Shown here in pieces: positions 6,578-8,617 of a stretch of DNA of 8,617 bases. The notes beneath the pieces are model-generated. The model saw nothing but the letters and a program-made list of their open reading frames with translations, was not told the DNA's origin and made no database searches. Source of the stretch: Candidatus Rifleibacteriota bacterium (GTDB lineage Bacteria > Riflebacteria > Ozemobacteria > Ozemobacterales > Ozemobacteraceae); assembly GCA_017526725.1 (NCBI GenBank), contig JAFXRA010000041.1, forward strand, positions 1 to 8,617, read 5' to 3'. Each line of letters starts with the position of its first letter. Position 1 is the stretch's first letter. Made by a program: the position numbers and the translations under genes.

Positions 6578-8617
6578 TGATTGCTATTAAGGTTCTGGCC
6601 ATCATTGGCGTAATAGTAGGTATTTACTTTTTTATCGAAGATCAGTTAGACATCAATCTCAATCCTGCCAAAATGGAAGGCAAAGAAGGAGATTCATCTA
6701 ACGGCGGATACCTTGAAAGCGTCACTGGTGCAAGCTTAGATGAACAACTAATTGAAGTGCTACTTATGATTAGTTCTTGTTTAAAGGCCGGACGAAACTT
6801 AGACCAGGCTTTTGAATTAGTTGCTGTTTCAACTCCACCGCCAATTTGTAATGAGTTTAGAACTCTTGTTCAGGAAAGACGACTTGGAGTTCCTATGGTA
6901 GAAGCCTTGACAAACTTGTCTAACAGAGTTCCCAGTCAGGATTTGAGACTGGCTGTAAATGCTACAATTTTCCAGCAGGAAACAGGTGGCAATCTGGAAG
7001 ATTTATATACTCAAATTTTGCTGACTATTTCTGAGCGCAAAAAGATTATGGGCAAAATTGTTGCAGGAACTGCTCATGCTAGATTGTCTGGTAATATGGT
7101 TGCTACTATTCCAGTAATTTTAGCAATTATATTATTAAATATGCAGCCCGATTATCTAAAGCCTATGATTACTAATCCATATGGGCAGATAGCTTTGCTG
7201 CTTGCTGTTGCAGCTACAATAATCGGTGTCGTTTTTATAAATCGTATGACTACTTCTATTCTTCCTGATGCAGAAGACGCAATGATTTCTAAAAACGAAT
7301 CAAGCATGAATGGAAGGAAAAAATATAAATTATTGCGTTTATTGAATAAACCCTTCGAAACTTTGATGGCTATGCTTCCGTCAAGTTTAACCAACAAGCT
7401 TAAAAATGAAACAAAGTTTCTGTTAAATGCTTCTGGTAAATCAACTGAATTTGAAGTCAGCGAATATATTGGATTAATGGCTTTATCTATGGTTTTGTTT
7501 GCCATTATTATGATGTTGTTTGTTAATCCTGTCTCTATGGGAATTTGGGCGTTGGTTGTTCTTTTGTTCTTATTACCAATCGGTTTTAGGCTGCCAAGAA
7601 TTTATCTTGCTCATTTAATCAGAAAAAGACAGAAAAATATCGAATTTGAATTGCCTTATGTTATTGACCTTCTTTCATTAGCTATTGAATCAGGTCTTGA
7701 TTTAACCGGCGGTATAGCAAAGGTAGTAGAAAAGTCTAGAAATACTGATATAATAGTTGAATTCAAGATGTTTCTTGCTGATATCAAAGTTGGCAAGAGC
7801 ATGGAAGAAGCTTTGGCGGATATGGCCGAAAGAGTTAAAGTTTTGTCTTTCTTCTCTTTTGTAAGTTCTCTTATTCAGGCTCAGAGACTCGGTGCTGATA
7901 TTGGTCCGACTTTGAGAGCGCAGGCTGAACAAATGAGATATCAGAGATTGATTCTTGCTGAAGAAAGAGTAAATAAGCTTCCCGTTAAACTGCTTATTCC
8001 TTTGGTTTTCTTCGTTTTCCCAAGTATTTCTGTTCTATTGATTGGGCCAGCGATGATTCAGATTCAGACTAATTTCCCGAAACCGGAACAATTAGAATCC
8101 AAAAATGCTGCATCTGCAAAGAATGAAAATATTGGCGTTCTAAATAGTTCTTCCAATCAGAGTGCACAGCCTGCTCAGACTACTATGCAGCCTGTTCAGC
8201 CGGTTAAGACAATTTCTGCACCTGTAAAGGACAAGGCTTATCCTCAGCAGAGCAATAATGGAAATAATCAGAATACTAATGTTCAGCCAACTGTTATTCA
8301 GGTTCCAACTACTATTGTTATAGAAGATAAAACAACTTCTAAGGAACAGAAAGTTGATACAATGCCAGTTGTACCAAGTGTAACTCCAGCTCCAATAGTA
8401 ATCACTGAACCAGTTGCTGCTCCGCCGGCTCCAGCTCCTGTAACGATAGAACCGGCTAAGGAAAGCGTAAAAGAACCAGTTAATTCAAATCAGTCTTCAC
8501 TGCAAAGTGATGTATCACCATCTGTTATAGCAGTGCCTGTTGCAATAGAAGTTCCTAATACATCTGTTCCAGCAGTTAACGAAAATCCTTCTCAAGGGAA
8601 CCAAGAAGTGAATAATG
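6577..8617 (+). CDS. TadB-TadC fusion Tad pilus platform protein, right end outside window
   Basis: The ATG at 6577-6579 shares its A with the TAA stop of the TadZ-TadA gene, and a purine-rich AAGGCGG at 6561-6567 lies at a good ribosome-binding distance, so translation is probably coupled. The frame stays open for 680 codons to the window end. One N-terminal helix (3-20) precedes a TadB-like T2SSF domain (~52-170), with SSCLKAGRNLDQAFELVA, VPSQDLRLAV and QQETGGNLEDLY. Two membrane helices (~174-189, 203-221), a cytoplasmic loop and two more helices (~298-316, 320-339) follow. A TadC-like T2SSF domain (~355-470) has ELPYVIDLLSLAIESGLDL and LGADIGPTLRAQAEQMRYQR, then the typical last helix PVKLLIPLVFFVFPSISVL (469-487). 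TadB and TadC usually are two proteins of about 300 residues each that form the inner-membrane platform for pilin extraction; here they are one chain. From ~500 onward a Pro/Gln/Val/Ala/Asn-rich low-complexity tail of at least 180 residues continues past the edge, unlike normal TadC, which ends soon after the last helix. Confidence 0.88.
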   Translation, partial: MIAIKVLAIIGVIVGIYFFIEDQLDINLNPAKMEGKEGDSSNGGYLESVTGASLDEQLIEVLLMISSCLKAGRNLDQAFELVAVSTPPPICNEFRTLVQERRLGVPMVEALTNLSNRVPSQDLRLAVNATIFQQETGGNLEDLYTQILLTISERKKIMGKIVAGTAHARLSGNMVATIPVILAIILLNMQPDYLKPMITNPYGQIALLLAVAATIIGVVFINRMTTSILPDAEDAMISKNESSMNGRKKYKLLRLLNKPFETLMAMLPSSLTNKLKNETKFLLNASGKSTEFEVSEYIGLMALSMVLFAIIMMLFVNPVSMGIWALVVLLFLLPIGFRLPRIYLAHLIRKRQKNIEFELPYVIDLLSLAIESGLDLTGGIAKVVEKSRNTDIIVEFKMFLADIKVGKSMEEALADMAERVKVLSFFSFVSSLIQAQRLGADIGPTLRAQAEQMRYQRLILAEERVNKLPVKLLIPLVFFVFPSISVLLIGPAMIQIQTNFPKPEQLESKNAASAKNENIGVLNSSSNQSAQPAQTTMQPVQPVKTISAPVKDKAYPQQSNNGNNQNTNVQPTVIQVPTTIVIEDKTTSKEQKVDTMPVVPSVTPAPIVITEPVAAPPAPAPVTIEPAKESVKEPVNSNQSSLQSDVSPSVIAVPVAIEVPNTSVPAVNENPSQGNQEVNN

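Noticed and set aside
7152..7932. Minus-strand open frames inside the TadB-TadC gene (7152-7505, 7702-7932)
   Set aside because: They are shadows of the platform protein; the plus-strand frame carries the T2SSF motifs.
1..8617. tRNA, rRNA, CRISPR array, transposase or riboswitch
   Set aside because: No cloverleaf, rRNA-like stretch, regularly spaced repeat, transposase motif or long structured leader was seen on either strand.

Overview
The window looks like bacterial chromosome from a moderately AT-rich organism (two lines counted inside the first large gene give about 40% GC; the central intergenic region is far more AT-rich). The tight tad-type gene pair, the AGGA-type ribosome binding site, a sigma70-like promoter and a multidomain metalloprotease fit a diderm or otherwise Tad-pilus-bearing bacterium. 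I cannot name the phylum from this sequence. Spirochaetes, Elusimicrobiota and the Riflebacteria/Wallbacteria group are candidates from general impression only.

Layout. Bases 1-~170 are a very AT-rich (29 G/C in 163 bases), apparently coding fragment that is open to the left edge and ends in an abrupt change of composition and reading frame. Bases 164-2194 (+) encode the body of a multidomain protein: FN3-like domain, Big_5/SbsA-type Ig-like domain, then a gluzincin metalloprotease domain with HEFQH, close to the M30 (hyicolysin) type. It has no signal peptide at its apparent start, so its true N-terminus is probably missing. A perfect 13-bp-stem hairpin with a T-run at 2226-2256 separates it from a convergent two-gene minus-strand unit. 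That unit is a 548-residue coiled-coil protein with a GrpE-like beta-domain and a zinc ribbon (2469-4115), followed 4 bases later by a 61-residue predicted tail-anchored membrane protein (2279-2464). A 200-bp AT-rich divergent promoter region (4116-4315) carries a near-consensus sigma70 promoter overlapped by two perfect inverted repeats. To its right is a Tad (type IVc pilus) assembly operon.

The Tad operon is the most distinctive part. The first gene (4316-6577) is one 753-residue protein that joins a TadZ/CpaE-like MinD/ParA-fold domain to a complete TadA/CpaF secretion ATPase. The second (6577 to beyond the right edge) overlaps it by one base and joins the TadB and TadC inner-membrane platform proteins into one polypeptide, followed by a long Pro/Gln/Val-rich tail. 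Four components that are usually four proteins (polar localisation factor, motor ATPase, two platform proteins) are thus compressed into two.

How they may work together (inference): the TadZ-TadA fusion would power and position pilus assembly on the TadB-TadC platform. The divergent GrpE-like coiled-coil protein and its small membrane partner share the promoter region and might be a cytoplasmic or membrane-associated accessory, but nothing in the sequence proves a functional link. The metalloprotease is transcriptionally separate.
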